Shown one piece after another: positions 54,135-62,413 of a stretch of DNA of 64,000 nucleotides. The notes beneath the pieces are model-generated. The model did no database searches and had not been told where the DNA came from. It saw only the letters and a program-made list of their open reading frames with translations. This DNA comes from Streptomyces sp. AM 4-1-1. GTDB lineage: Bacteria; Actinomycetota; Actinomycetes; Streptomycetales; Streptomycetaceae. A program made the translations under genes and the position numbers. Every line of letters begins with the position of its first letter. Position 1 is the first letter of the stretch. The DNA is taken from positions 6,076,001 to 6,140,000 of the forward strand of contig NZ_CP119145.1 in NCBI RefSeq assembly GCF_029167625.1, given 5' to 3'.

Positions 54135-55280
54135 GTGAACGAGGTCCTGCTGCGGAGCCTCACACCGAGCGTGCTCGCGATCCTCGTCCGCCGCGGAGCC
54201 GATTTCGCGGCGGCCGAGGACGCCGTGCAGGACGCGCTGGTCGAGGCGGTCCGCGTCTGGCCGGCCGACCTGCCACGGGACCCGAAAGGCTGGCTGATCA
54301 CCGTGGCCTGGCGCCGGTTCCTCGACGCGACCCGGGCGGACAGCGCCCGCCGCCGACGCGAGGACCTTGTCGACGAGGAGCCCGTGCCCGGTCCGGTGCC
54401 CCCGGTGGACGACACGCTCCAGCTCTACTTCCTGTGCGCCCACCCTTCGCTGACGCCGTCGTCCGCGGTCGCGCTCACGCTGCGTGCCGTCGGCGGACTG
54501 ACCACCCGGCAGATCGCCCAGGCATACCTCGTGCCCGAGACGACCATGGCCCAGCGCATCAGCCGGGCCAAGCGCACCGTCTCCGGCGTGCGATTCGACC
54601 GGCCCGGCGACGTCGCCACCGTGCTGCGCGTCCTCTACCTGGTCTTCAACGAGGGCTACTCCGGCGACGTCGACCTCGCCGCGGAGGCCATCCGGCTCAC
54701 CCGGCAGCTCGCGGCCGCGATCGACCACCCAGAGGTGGCGGGGCTGCTCGCACTCATGCTGCTCCACCACGCCAGGCGTGCCGCCCGGACCTCGTCCGAC
54801 GGCAGTCTGATACCGCTCGCCGAGCAGGACCGGGGCCGGTGGGACACCGAGTCGATCGCGGAAGGCGTCGAGATCCTTCAGGCGGCCCTCGCCCGCGACC
54901 GGCTGGGCGAGTTCCAGGCTCAGGCCGCCATCGCGGCACTACACGCTGACGCGCCCACCCCCGAGCAGACCGACTGGGTGCAGATCGTCGAGTGGTACGA
55001 CGAACTCGAGCGTCTGACCGACAGTCCGGTCGTCCGGCTCAACCGCGCCGTGGCCGTCGGCGAGGCCGACGGACCGCGCGCGGGCCTTGCGGCGCTTGGG
55101 GCGCTGGATGACTCACTGCCCCGCCACGCCGCAGTGGCGGCGTACTTCCACGAGCGTGACGGAGACCTGGCGACGGCGGCGCGGTTCTACGCCGAGGCGG
55201 CACAAAAGGCACCCAACCTCGCCGAGCGCGACCACCTGACGCGCCAGGCCGCCCGGCTCAATGCCCGACGGTGCCACTGA
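54135..55280 (+). CDS. ECF42-family RNA polymerase sigma factor
   Basis: A 381-residue sigma factor of the long extracytoplasmic-function type. Region 2 covers about residues 1-75 (DFAAAEDAVQDALVEAVRVWP...WRRFLDATRAD). Region 4 lies at about 105-160 (GGLTTRQIAQAYLVPETTMAQRISRAKRT). A C-terminal extension of some 220 residues is predicted helical and TPR-like (NEGYSGD, RLNRAVAVGEADGPRAGL, ARFYAEAA). This extension replaces an anti-sigma factor in the ECF42 group. The GTG at 54135 follows the DGPF stop by 6 bases. No anti-sigma gene is nearby, as expected. Confidence 0.94.
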   Translation: MNEVLLRSLTPSVLAILVRRGADFAAAEDAVQDALVEAVRVWPADLPRDPKGWLITVAWRRFLDATRADSARRRREDLVDEEPVPGPVPPVDDTLQLYFLCAHPSLTPSSAVALTLRAVGGLTTRQIAQAYLVPETTMAQRISRAKRTVSGVRFDRPGDVATVLRVLYLVFNEGYSGDVDLAAEAIRLTRQLAAAIDHPEVAGLLALMLLHHARRAARTSSDGSLIPLAEQDRGRWDTESIAEGVEILQAALARDRLGEFQAQAAIAALHADAPTPEQTDWVQIVEWYDELERLTDSPVVRLNRAVAVGEADGPRAGLAALGALDDSLPRHAAVAAYFHERDGDLATAARFYAEAAQKAPNLAERDHLTRQAARLNARRCH

Positions 55281-55546
55281 CGGGCCCCGGTGAGGATTGC
55301 GGTCCTGAGCGGCCTTCCGGACTGGGATGGCACAACCGTCAGTGGCGAAGAGGCGCGGACGCATGGTCACTCGGGCCTGACGCGTCGTGGTTCCCGCGGC
55401 ATGGGCCAGGTCGGAGGGACAGTCGAAGCTGGCTGGAGCAGTAACGTCAATGGCATCCTTGGCCGGTTGCCCTTCACGGCGGATGGCGATGACCAGGAAG
55501 ACGGAATGAGTGGGCGGATTTGTTCCATACACGGCAGAGAGTCGGA
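55281..55546. other. Region between the sigma factor and CRISPR leader 2
   Basis: A 266 bp gap, AT-richer than most of the window. There is no convincing gene; short frames such as one ending near 55568 run into the leader. No terminator was obvious after the sigma gene. Confidence 0.5.
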
Positions 55547-55612
55547 ATGTCGGGATCTCTGGAAGTAAGTAAAAACAGGCTCTCGTCGGTGTAAAGTCCC
55601 AGGTCAATTGCT
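55547..55612 (+). promoter_or_regulatory. CRISPR leader 2
   Basis: A 66 bp leader aligned with leader 1 without gaps and with about six differences, ending in the identical AAAGTCCCAGGTCAATTGCT before the first repeat. Confidence 0.85.
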
Positions 55613-55946
55613 GTGGTCCCCGCGCACGCGGGGGTGGTCCGGCTGCACTGAACCGCGCACCTCTCCCCCGTTGGTGGTCCCCGCGCACGCGGGGGTGGTC
55701 CCGCCCCGAAGAACCCGTCCCGGCTCGCCGACGAGTGGTCCCCGCGCACGCGGGGGTGGTCCCCACGAGCAGTCGAAGAACATGGCCGCCCGCATGTGGT
55801 CCCCGCGCACGCGGGGGTGGTCCCGGCGGGCTGTCCGGCAGCGGGATACCGCGCTCGTGGTCCCCGCGCACGCGGGGGTGGTCCCCTCCTCGACCACGTC
55901 GTGGTCAACCCGCTCACTTGATCCCCGCGCACGCAGGGCTAATTCG
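55613..55946 (+). CRISPR. Type I-E CRISPR array 2, 6 repeats and 5 spacers
   Basis: Six repeats of the same 29 bp sequence as array 1 recur at a 61 bp period with five 32 bp spacers. The first repeat ends in G instead of C. The last (55918-55946, TTGATCCCCGCGCACGCAGG...) is clearly decayed, so the orientation equals that of array 1. The array ends 8 bases before the stop codon of the convergent methyltransferase gene. Confidence 0.97.
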
Positions 55947-55954
55947 AGCACGGA

Positions 55955-57118
55955 CTATTGGTTGTCGTCGCCATTGCCGCTGCCCATCGTGGCGTGCCAG
56001 TTTCCGCCTGAGAGGTGACATATCCCGTCAGGCGTGATGTGGACACGTGCGCCCAGCAGGGGCAGAGAGCCTTCTGCGTTCAGGCGGTTGCGGGTGCGTT
56101 CCAGGGCTGTCCAAAGTCGTTGTGGTCCGCCCTGGTGGACTTCCGGTGGGTCGGTCCGTTCGGCGGTGGCTCGGGCCCATGAACCGTCCGGGTGGACCAG
56201 ACAGGCGGTCCGGTGCCGGCCGTGCTGTTCGTATACGTGCTCCACACCGGGTGTGGTGACTTCCAGCATGGAGCGCAGTTCCCAGGCGTTCGCCACGTCC
56301 ACCACCGGGTAGCGGCCTGTGCTCGTCTCCTCTCCCCGGGTGTCCCGGGCGAGGGCGAGCAGATCGGAGAGGGTGGGCGGGTGGTCGTCGCCGGATCGGG
56401 TGAGCATGAATCCGGCGGTGTCGCGCTCCACCTGTCCGATCACGTCCCCGTTGGTGTGCTTCCAGCCCGTGACGATCAGACAGGTCCGCCCCAGCGTCGT
56501 CGCGATCCGGCCGCCCGGTACCAGTGCGGCAAGGGTCGGTCGGAGCCCCGGGCCAGTGGGCAGCCCTACCGTGGACACGATCCGCTCGTACAGGCCCGGT
56601 ACGTGTTCGGTCGCGTCCGCAGTGATGAGTTCGGGGTGCAGACCCATGTCGGCGAGGCGTGCACCCGCCGCGTCGGTCAGGTAGGGGTCCACGTCCAGGC
56701 TCGTGACACTCCCGTCCCTCAACCTTCGGGACGCGTACGCGGCGAGTCCGCCGGCTCCGGTGCCCAGGTCCAGGAGCGAGAGCCCCGGACCCGGTCGCCC
56801 GTGCCGGAGCATGCGTACGACCAGGCTCGGCAGCGTGGCGGACGACGTGGGTGCCCCGTCGGGCCGGTCGCCGGGATTCGCGTGGTCGGCGTGCAGAGCG
56901 CCGACCCTGGTGACCAACGACCGGTCGCCATAGGCCGCCTTGGCCCATGCGTGTGAGTCGTTCGCGCCCTCGCGCAGAACCCATCCGCCCGAGTCGTCCA
57001 TGTCCCACCAACGCGGGATCAGTTCATGACGGGGCACGCTCGCCACAGCGTCGCGCCACCGAGAGTCCGGGTCCGTCACCCGGTCGGCGAGTTCTTGCGC
57101 CCGCCTCTTCCAGTCCAT
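55955..57118 (-). CDS. PCMT-like methyltransferase of the graspetide (ATP-grasp peptide) type
   Basis: A 387-residue SAM-dependent methyltransferase. It begins like the protein-isoaspartate methyltransferase relatives of ATP-grasp peptide clusters: RVTDPDSRWRDAVASVPRHELIPRWW, then GDRSLVTRVGALHADHA and PTSSATLPSLVVRMLRH. The SAM site is SLLDLGTGAGGLAAYAS followed by VTSLDVDPYL. The C-terminal half is the long extension of this group. Such enzymes convert aspartate in a maturing peptide, but the ligase and precursor normally encoded upstream are absent here. ATG at 57118 has GGAAAGG upstream. The role is therefore uncertain. Confidence 0.8.
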   Translation of the reverse strand: MDWKRRAQELADRVTDPDSRWRDAVASVPRHELIPRWWDMDDSGGWVLREGANDSHAWAKAAYGDRSLVTRVGALHADHANPGDRPDGAPTSSATLPSLVVRMLRHGRPGPGLSLLDLGTGAGGLAAYASRRLRDGSVTSLDVDPYLTDAAGARLADMGLHPELITADATEHVPGLYERIVSTVGLPTGPGLRPTLAALVPGGRIATTLGRTCLIVTGWKHTNGDVIGQVERDTAGFMLTRSGDDHPPTLSDLLALARDTRGEETSTGRYPVVDVANAWELRSMLEVTTPGVEHVYEQHGRHRTACLVHPDGSWARATAERTDPPEVHQGGPQRLWTALERTRNRLNAEGSLPLLGARVHITPDGICHLSGGNWHATMGSGNGDDNQ

Positions 57119-57779
57119 GCTGCTGAGCCTTTCCGTGATCAGTAGGCGGGGTCACATATTTCAGTGCTGGCAGGATCGCAGTCGTTCGAGTCATTCGACG
57201 CGCACGCTGCGCGAGGAGCGGGCACGCCTACCGAGAGAACGGCCCACTGTGGCCCCCGTGGGCCGTCGGCGGGCTTGTCCTCGAAACGGCCGACCGGGGT
57301 GCCGCGAGGGTTCGGTCCCGCCCCTGCCGCAGAGCGGGGGCCACGGACTCGTGCTGTTCTGGTACCGGGTCCTATGTGGCAGGGGCGGAGGTTTCACAGC
57401 AGTCATCCCGGCTGCTGGAGGCTGTGTCCGGGATGAGGATGTTGATCACAGGGCGAGAGCTTCTTCACGAGTCATGGGGTTCCGCAGCCGCAGCCGCAGC
57501 CGCAGTCGCGGAGCGCGGGTCGGCGTGCGCGGCAGTGAAGGTCCACCGAGAGAGACAGTCACCACCGCATCACCCACACAGGTCTGCGCTGTGTACTCGG
57601 GGTGGGTCACCACGCCCGTCGAATCGACTTTCGAAGCCGGTTCTCCTCGGCGACCCTGGTGCGCAACCGCCGTATCAACAGGGACTCCACGGCCCGGGAC
57701 TTGTCGGCGCGGCACCGCTCGCACTCACATGGCGGGAAGCGCAGCGGATTGAACTCCGGCAACGGCGGCCTCGGCTTCG
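57119..57779. other. Gene-poor region upstream of the methyltransferase
   Basis: This 661 bp stretch is where a graspetide ligase or precursor would be expected, but no reading frame has convincing codon character. A minus-strand frame at 57446-57724 (containing STGVVTHPEYTAQTCVGDAV) could be a decayed gene. A run of CAGCCG hexamers lies near 57485-57510. Confidence 0.45.
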
Positions 57780-57989
57780 TCATGCCGGCCGCCGCTCCGA
57801 GCAGTCCGCCGTCTGCTGGTGACGGCGCAGGAGGACCCGGTAGTCCACAGCCGTACTGAGATCACCCTCGTCGTTGGCGATGGCTTCTTCCAGGCGGAGT
57901 TCCTGGCACTCCCGGCACTCGGCGGATGCGCCGGGGGCCGGGGCGTGCGGCGACTCCTGAGCGCCTTCGGGGACGTTCATCGCAGGCAC
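57780..57989 (-). CDS. Small CxxC and RRH-motif protein
   Basis: A 69-residue protein with CRECQELRLEEAIANDEGD and STAVDYRVLLRRHQQ. This pattern (a CxxC pair, then an acidic stretch and LLRRH) recurs in small Streptomyces proteins located beside WhiJ-like regulator/DUF397 pairs, as here. GTG at 57989 is preceded by GGAGAGG at good distance. The next gene is divergent and encodes such a regulator. Function is unknown. Confidence 0.7.
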   Translation of the reverse strand: MPAMNVPEGAQESPHAPAPGASAECRECQELRLEEAIANDEGDLSTAVDYRVLLRRHQQTADCSERRPA

Positions 57990-58095
57990 GATCGTTCCTC
58001 TCCGTAGTTGTTCCACTACCAAGACGGCACAGCGTGGCCTACAGTCGGGCTGTCCTCAACCTGTGTCAGTTGCTCGGGGAGTTAGGTGGTAGCCG

Positions 58096-58923
58096 TTGAA
58101 CCGGAAAGAGCTGGACCCTGAAAAGTCACCGAGTGCGGCCTTCGGGCAGCGTTTGCGCACGCTGCGGGATGAGCGCGGCTGGACACAGGACGAACTGGGG
58201 GAGCGCATGGGGTGCTCCGGGACGCACATTTCCGCCGTCGAAACTGGTCGTCGACCCCCAACTCCTCGCTTCGCGGCAAGTGCTGACAGGGCGTTCGGTA
58301 CTGGGGACAGACTCGAACGCCAGGGTCGGGCTGTATGGAACACCGCAATACTTGAGGGCTTCCCGGAGTTCGTCGCCCATGAGGTACGTGCGGCGGAGAT
58401 CAGGCTCTTCGAGCTCGGCATCATTCCGGGCTTGCTCCAGACGCCGGAGTACGCTGCCGCCATCACTACCGGCGCCGTGCGACGCGGAGCAATCACCGAG
58501 CAGCAGGCAGAAGAGCGGCTGACGCTCCTTGCTCAACGACAGGCATCCCTGGAGCGGACTCCCTCACCCTTGGTGTACGTCGTTCTTGATGAGAGCTGCA
58601 TTCGGCGCCCGGTGGGTGGCCCCGGAGTCATGGAGAAACAGCTGGAACGGCTCACCGCGTTCGCCGAGCTTCCCTCAACCGTCGTACAGGTGGCCCCATT
58701 CGACCTCGGTGAGCGACGAGCGTTCGATCTGCCCGTAACGCTGCTGACTCTTGCCGACCGGTCTCATATTGCGTACGCCGAGTCTGCACAGCAAGGGCGT
58801 CTGGAGCGCGATATGAGGTTCGTGCAGCCTCTGGTAACGGCCTACCATCAGATGCAAGCCGAAGCGCTGTCCCAGGCGGCATCCGTAGCCGTGATCGAGC
58901 AGGTACGAAAGGGCACCCCGTGA
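58096..58923 (+). CDS. WhiJ-like XRE-family regulator (HTH plus DUF5753)
   Basis: A 275-residue regulator. The N-terminal HTH_31 domain reads FGQRLRTLRDERGWTQDELGERMGCSGTHISAVETG. The C-terminal DUF5753 domain contains IPGLLQTPEYAAAI, VVLDESCIRRPVGG and VQVAPFDLGERRAFDLPV. The start appears to be TTG at 58096 with AGGTGG 7 bases before it; there is no in-frame ATG or GTG at a better place. The stop overlaps a DUF397 gene (GTGA). Members of this family act with DUF397 proteins in control of differentiation. Confidence 0.9.
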   Translation: MNRKELDPEKSPSAAFGQRLRTLRDERGWTQDELGERMGCSGTHISAVETGRRPPTPRFAASADRAFGTGDRLERQGRAVWNTAILEGFPEFVAHEVRAAEIRLFELGIIPGLLQTPEYAAAITTGAVRRGAITEQQAEERLTLLAQRQASLERTPSPLVYVVLDESCIRRPVGGPGVMEKQLERLTAFAELPSTVVQVAPFDLGERRAFDLPVTLLTLADRSHIAYAESAQQGRLERDMRFVQPLVTAYHQMQAEALSQAASVAVIEQVRKGTP

Positions 58924-59129
58924 CGACCGATTCCCCCCGTTGGTTCAAGTCCTCTTACAGCAGCAACGGCGGCCAGTGCATCGAGGTCGCCGCCAACCTC
59001 GTCGTCTCGCGCGGCGTGGTTCCCGTCCGTGACTCCAAGGCCCCGGGCGGTCCGGTTCTGAGCTTCCCCGCCGACACGTTCGCCTCGTTCGTGGCGGGCG
59101 TCAAGGCCGGCGGGTTCGGCATCGTCTGA
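58920..59129 (+). CDS. DUF397 protein
   Basis: A 69-residue protein with the full family signature: WFKSSYSSNGGQCIEVA, VPVRDSKAPGGPVLSF and FASFVAGVKAGGF. It overlaps the WhiJ-like regulator gene by four bases, so expression is coupled. DUF397 proteins pair with these regulators and are thought to antagonise or modulate them. Confidence 0.93.
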   Translation: MTTDSPRWFKSSYSSNGGQCIEVAANLVVSRGVVPVRDSKAPGGPVLSFPADTFASFVAGVKAGGFGIV

Positions 59130-59143
59130 CCGGCTGCTCAAGC

Positions 59144-59176
59144 GACGTCCCATCGTGCAGAAGGCGATGGGACGTC
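59144..59176 (+). terminator. Terminator after the DUF397 gene
   Basis: A perfect 12 bp stem (59144-59155 with 59165-59176) and 9 base loop lies 14 bases after the stop codon. Confidence 0.85.
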
Positions 59177-59252
59177 ATGCTGCTCACCGCGTGGTGCAGC
59201 AGATCATGGGGTCCGCCACATCAAGCGGCCCGCAGTCTCGCCCCGTACCTTC

Positions 59253-61052
59253 TCAGTCGTCAGCCAGCACCACGCAGGACTCCCCGGGCAGTCGCAGCAC
59301 CCCGTCCGGCCCCGGCCCCGCCGCCGGGACCGGCGTCCACGCGGCCAGCACCCGCCCGCCGACCCCGCCGCTCCTCTCGCCACCCCCATCCCCGCTCCCG
59401 CCCGCACCGCCGCCCAGCGGGATTTCCGCAGGCGTCGGCCCCAGGTTCACCGCGATCCGCAGGTCCCCGCGTCGGTACGCCAGCCAGCGGGCCGCCTCGT
59501 CGTGGGCCGTCCGTACCGTCGCCAGGTCCGGATCGCGCAGGTCCGGCAACGTGCGGCGCAACGCGATCAGTTCGCGGTACCAGGCGTGCAGCCGGGCGTG
59601 CGGTTCGCGCTCGGGCTCCGTCCAGTCCAGGCAGGAACGGTCACGGGTGCGCGGGTCCTGCGGGTCGGGGATCTCGTCCGCCGACCAGCCGTGCGCCGCG
59701 AACTCCCGCCGCCTGCCGTCCCGTACGGCGTCCGCCAGGGCCGGGTCCGTGTGGTCGGTGAAGAACTGCCAGGGCGTGCGGGCGCCCCACTCCTCGCCCA
59801 TGAACAGCATCGGGGTGAACGGTCCCGTGAGGACCAGGGTCGCCGCGCACGCCAGCAGGCCGGGGGAGAGGGTCGCGGCGAGGCGGTCGCCGAGGGCCCG
59901 GTTGCCGATCTGGTCGTGGGTCTGGGCGTAGCCGACGAAACGGTGGGCCGCGCTGCGGGTGGTGTCGACGGGACGGCCATGGGTACGGCCCCGGAACGTC
60001 GAGTAGGTGCCGTTGTGGAAGAAGGCAGAGGTGATGGTCTTGGCGACGGCGGCCAGCGGGGCGTGCGCGAAGTCGGCGTAGTAGCCCTGCGACTCACCGG
60101 TCAGGGCCGTGTGCAGGGCATGGTGGAAGTCGTCGTTCCACTGGGCGTGCAGCCCGAGACCGCCCGAGGCGCGGGGCGTCGTCGTACGCGGATCGCACAG
60201 GTCGGACTCGGCGATCAACGGGAGCGGGCGGCCCAGCTCGGCGGCGAGCGCGTCGACCGCCGTGGACAGTTCCTCCAGGAACGTCAGCGCGCGGGTGTCG
60301 GCCAGGGCGTGGACCGCGTCGAGCCGCAGCCCGTCCAGCCGGTAGTCGCGCAGCCAGCCCAGCGCGCTGCCCAGCAGATACGCGCGCACCTCGTCCGAAC
60401 CGGGGGCGTCGAGGTTCACGGCGGCGCCCCACGGGGTGTGGTGCGTCTCGGTGAAGTACGGGCCGAAGGCGGGCAGATGGTTGCCGGACGGCCCGAGGTG
60501 GTTGTGGACCACGTCCAGCACGACCGCCAGCCCCAGCGCGTGCGCGGTGTCGACGAAGTGCTTCAACCCGTCCGGGCCGCCGTACGGTTCGTGCACGGCC
60601 CACGGCGCCACGCCCTCGTACCCCCAGCCATGGGTGCCGGGGAACGGGCAGACCGGCATCAGCGACACATGGCTGATGCCCAGTTCCGCGAGGTGCGGCA
60701 GTCGCCGGGCGGCGGCGTCGAAGGTGCCCTCGGTGGTGAACGTGCCGATGTGCAGTTCGTACAGCACCGAGCCCGGCAGCCCCCGACCCGCCCAGTCAGT
60801 GGTCCGCCAGGGGTACGCGGCGTGGTCGACGACCGCGCTCTCGCCGTCCGGCCCGTCCGGCTGGCGGCGCGAACGCGGGTCGGGCAGGACCGGCCCGTCG
60901 TCCACCACGAAGCCGTACCGGTCGCCGTCGCCGGCCTCCGCCTCGACGGTCCACCAGCCCGCCCGTACCGGATCGCGCTCCATCACCCGCAGGGTGCCCG
61001 AGAGCCGCAGCCCGACCGTCGCTGCCTCCGGTGCCCACACCTGGAACCGCAT
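59253..61052 (-). CDS. treZ: Malto-oligosyltrehalose trehalohydrolase
   Basis: A 599-residue GH13 enzyme that releases trehalose from malto-oligosyltrehalose. The N-terminal beta-sandwich begins RFQVWAPEAATVGLRL. The barrel carries VVLDVVHNHLGPSGN, the nucleophile in GLRLDAVHAL, the acid/base in LIAESDLCDP and the third carboxylate in QTHDQIGNR. A C-terminal beta domain contains an insert rich in Gly/Ser (GGGAGGSGDGGGERSGG). ATG at 61052 follows CGAGGAG. Its usual partner treY is not in the window. Confidence 0.94.
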   Translation of the reverse strand: MRFQVWAPEAATVGLRLSGTLRVMERDPVRAGWWTVEAEAGDGDRYGFVVDDGPVLPDPRSRRQPDGPDGESAVVDHAAYPWRTTDWAGRGLPGSVLYELHIGTFTTEGTFDAAARRLPHLAELGISHVSLMPVCPFPGTHGWGYEGVAPWAVHEPYGGPDGLKHFVDTAHALGLAVVLDVVHNHLGPSGNHLPAFGPYFTETHHTPWGAAVNLDAPGSDEVRAYLLGSALGWLRDYRLDGLRLDAVHALADTRALTFLEELSTAVDALAAELGRPLPLIAESDLCDPRTTTPRASGGLGLHAQWNDDFHHALHTALTGESQGYYADFAHAPLAAVAKTITSAFFHNGTYSTFRGRTHGRPVDTTRSAAHRFVGYAQTHDQIGNRALGDRLAATLSPGLLACAATLVLTGPFTPMLFMGEEWGARTPWQFFTDHTDPALADAVRDGRRREFAAHGWSADEIPDPQDPRTRDRSCLDWTEPEREPHARLHAWYRELIALRRTLPDLRDPDLATVRTAHDEAARWLAYRRGDLRIAVNLGPTPAEIPLGGGAGGSGDGGGERSGGVGGRVLAAWTPVPAAGPGPDGVLRLPGESCVVLADD

Positions 61053-61214
61053 TCACCACTCCTCGTCCGGGACTCACGGTGTGTCCCATGATCGGCAGAA
61101 GTGATGATCACCGGCCCGCGACACTGGATGGAGTCTGTTACTGGCGATTAAGGTCTGGTTCTGATCGTTTCCCTGTTTGGTCGTGCTCGTAACGTACGGC
61201 TCATGGAGGTCGAG

Positions 61215-61850
61215 ATGACCGTGCCGCAGTTCCCGCCGGGCTTCCTGTGGGGTGCCTCCGCGTCCGCCTTCCAGACCGAGGGGGCCGTCGACACCGACGG
61301 CAAGGGACCTTCCGGATGGGACGCCTTCGCCGCGCGGCCCGGACGGATCAAGGGCGGTACCGACACCACCCTCGGCACCGGCTTCCACGACCGCTACCGC
61401 GAGGACGTCGCCCTCCTCTCGGGGCTGGGCGCCGACGCCTTCCGGTTCTCCGTCAGCTGGCCGCGCGTCGTGCCCGGCGGCAGCGGACCGGTCAACACGG
61501 CCGGACTCGACTTCTACGACCGCCTCGTCGACGAACTCTGCGACCACGGCATCACCCCCGCCCCCACCCTCTACCACTGGGACACCCCGCTCCCGCTCGA
61601 CGAGGCGGGCGGCTGGCTCGAACGGATGGCGAGGGAATCCCCCCGTACGAGGCCCCGCGGCGGGCCGCACACTTCGCACCGCGCCTTCCGCGCGAGCCGG
61701 AAGGGGACCTGTCCTCTCCCGGGACGGAAGCAGGCCGGAAGCAGGCCGGAAGCGCAGGTCGGAGGGCAGGTCGGCAGGGGTGGGAAAGAGGCATCGCCGA
61801 CCCGCTCTTCTGGACACCCCGGCCGGGCGGCCCGACAATTGATGGTGTGA
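61215..61850 (+). pseudogene. Truncated GH1 beta-glucosidase
   Basis: The first 135 or so residues are a normal family 1 beta-glucosidase start: PPGFLWGASASAFQTEGAV, GFHDRYREDVALLSGLGADAFRFSVSW and LYHWDTPLPLDEAGGW. Homology stops near base 61630, and the frame continues with unrelated Arg/Gly/Pro sequence to 61850. The catalytic glutamates (NEP and ENG motifs) are therefore missing from a family that is normally 440-480 residues. ATG at 61215 has GGAGG in front, so the fragment may still be expressed but should be inactive. Confidence 0.8.
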
Positions 61851-62413
61851 CGTCCTCCTTCGAGTCCCCCACGTATCCCGCGCGGCTCTCCGACGCCCAG
61901 CGCGACCGTGCCCTCGACGTGCTCAGAGAAGGAGCGGCGCAGGGCAGGCTCTCGCACGACACCTTCGTACGGCGCATGGAACTCGCCCTCACCGCCGGCC
62001 GCGTGGAGGAACTGGACGCGCTCACCGCCGATCTGCGCACCGGAGGACGCTGGTCGGGACGGCTGTTCCGGACCGTCAGCGGAGTCTCCGCCTTCTCCGA
62101 ACGGCTGCGCAGGGCCTGGCAGACCGAGCGGCTGCCGAAGCTCCTGCTGCCCGGCCCCGGCCCGTATCCGCTGTTCATCGGCCGTGACCCGGGGAACGGG
62201 CTGCGGCTCAACCACGAGACCGTGTCCCGCACCCACGCCGAACTGACCGTGCGCGGCGGCTGCTGGTTCCTGCGCGACCTCGGCTCCACCAACGGGACCT
62301 GCGTCAACGGCCGACGCGTCACCGGGGTGGTCGCCGTGCGCGACGGGGACCAGGTGAGCTTCGGACGGATGGGCTTCCGGCTCTCCGCGCCCCCGGCCCG
62401 GCCGCCCGCCTGA
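61847..62413 (+). CDS. DUF1707 and FHA domain protein
   Basis: A 188-residue protein. DUF1707 covers about residues 10-65 (RLSDAQRDRALDVLREGAAQGRLS...FVRRMELALTAGRVEELDAL). A forkhead-associated domain follows at about 100-180, with IGRDPGNGLRLNHETVSRTHAEL and LRDLGSTNGTCVNGRRV, the phosphothreonine-binding signature. It could recognise a Ser/Thr kinase substrate. GTG at 61847 is inside the tail of the truncated beta-glucosidase frame and has no evident ribosome binding site. Confidence 0.87.
   Translation: MTSSFESPTYPARLSDAQRDRALDVLREGAAQGRLSHDTFVRRMELALTAGRVEELDALTADLRTGGRWSGRLFRTVSGVSAFSERLRRAWQTERLPKLLLPGPGPYPLFIGRDPGNGLRLNHETVSRTHAELTVRGGCWFLRDLGSTNGTCVNGRRVTGVVAVRDGDQVSFGRMGFRLSAPPARPPA

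Noticed and set aside
52706..55946. The CRISPR-flanked segment as a mobile island
   Set aside because: No integrase, transposase, direct-repeat att pair or tRNA is present; only the leaders and repeats are duplicated, so an island claim is not supported.
57117..57752. 211-codon plus-strand frame after the methyltransferase
   Set aside because: Arg/Ser/Gly-rich with hexamer repeats, no ribosome binding site and no recognisable motif.
58935..58955. GGTTCAAGTCC as a tRNA T-arm
   Set aside because: It lies in the DUF397 coding frame and no acceptor or anticodon arm fits around it; no tRNA was found in the window.
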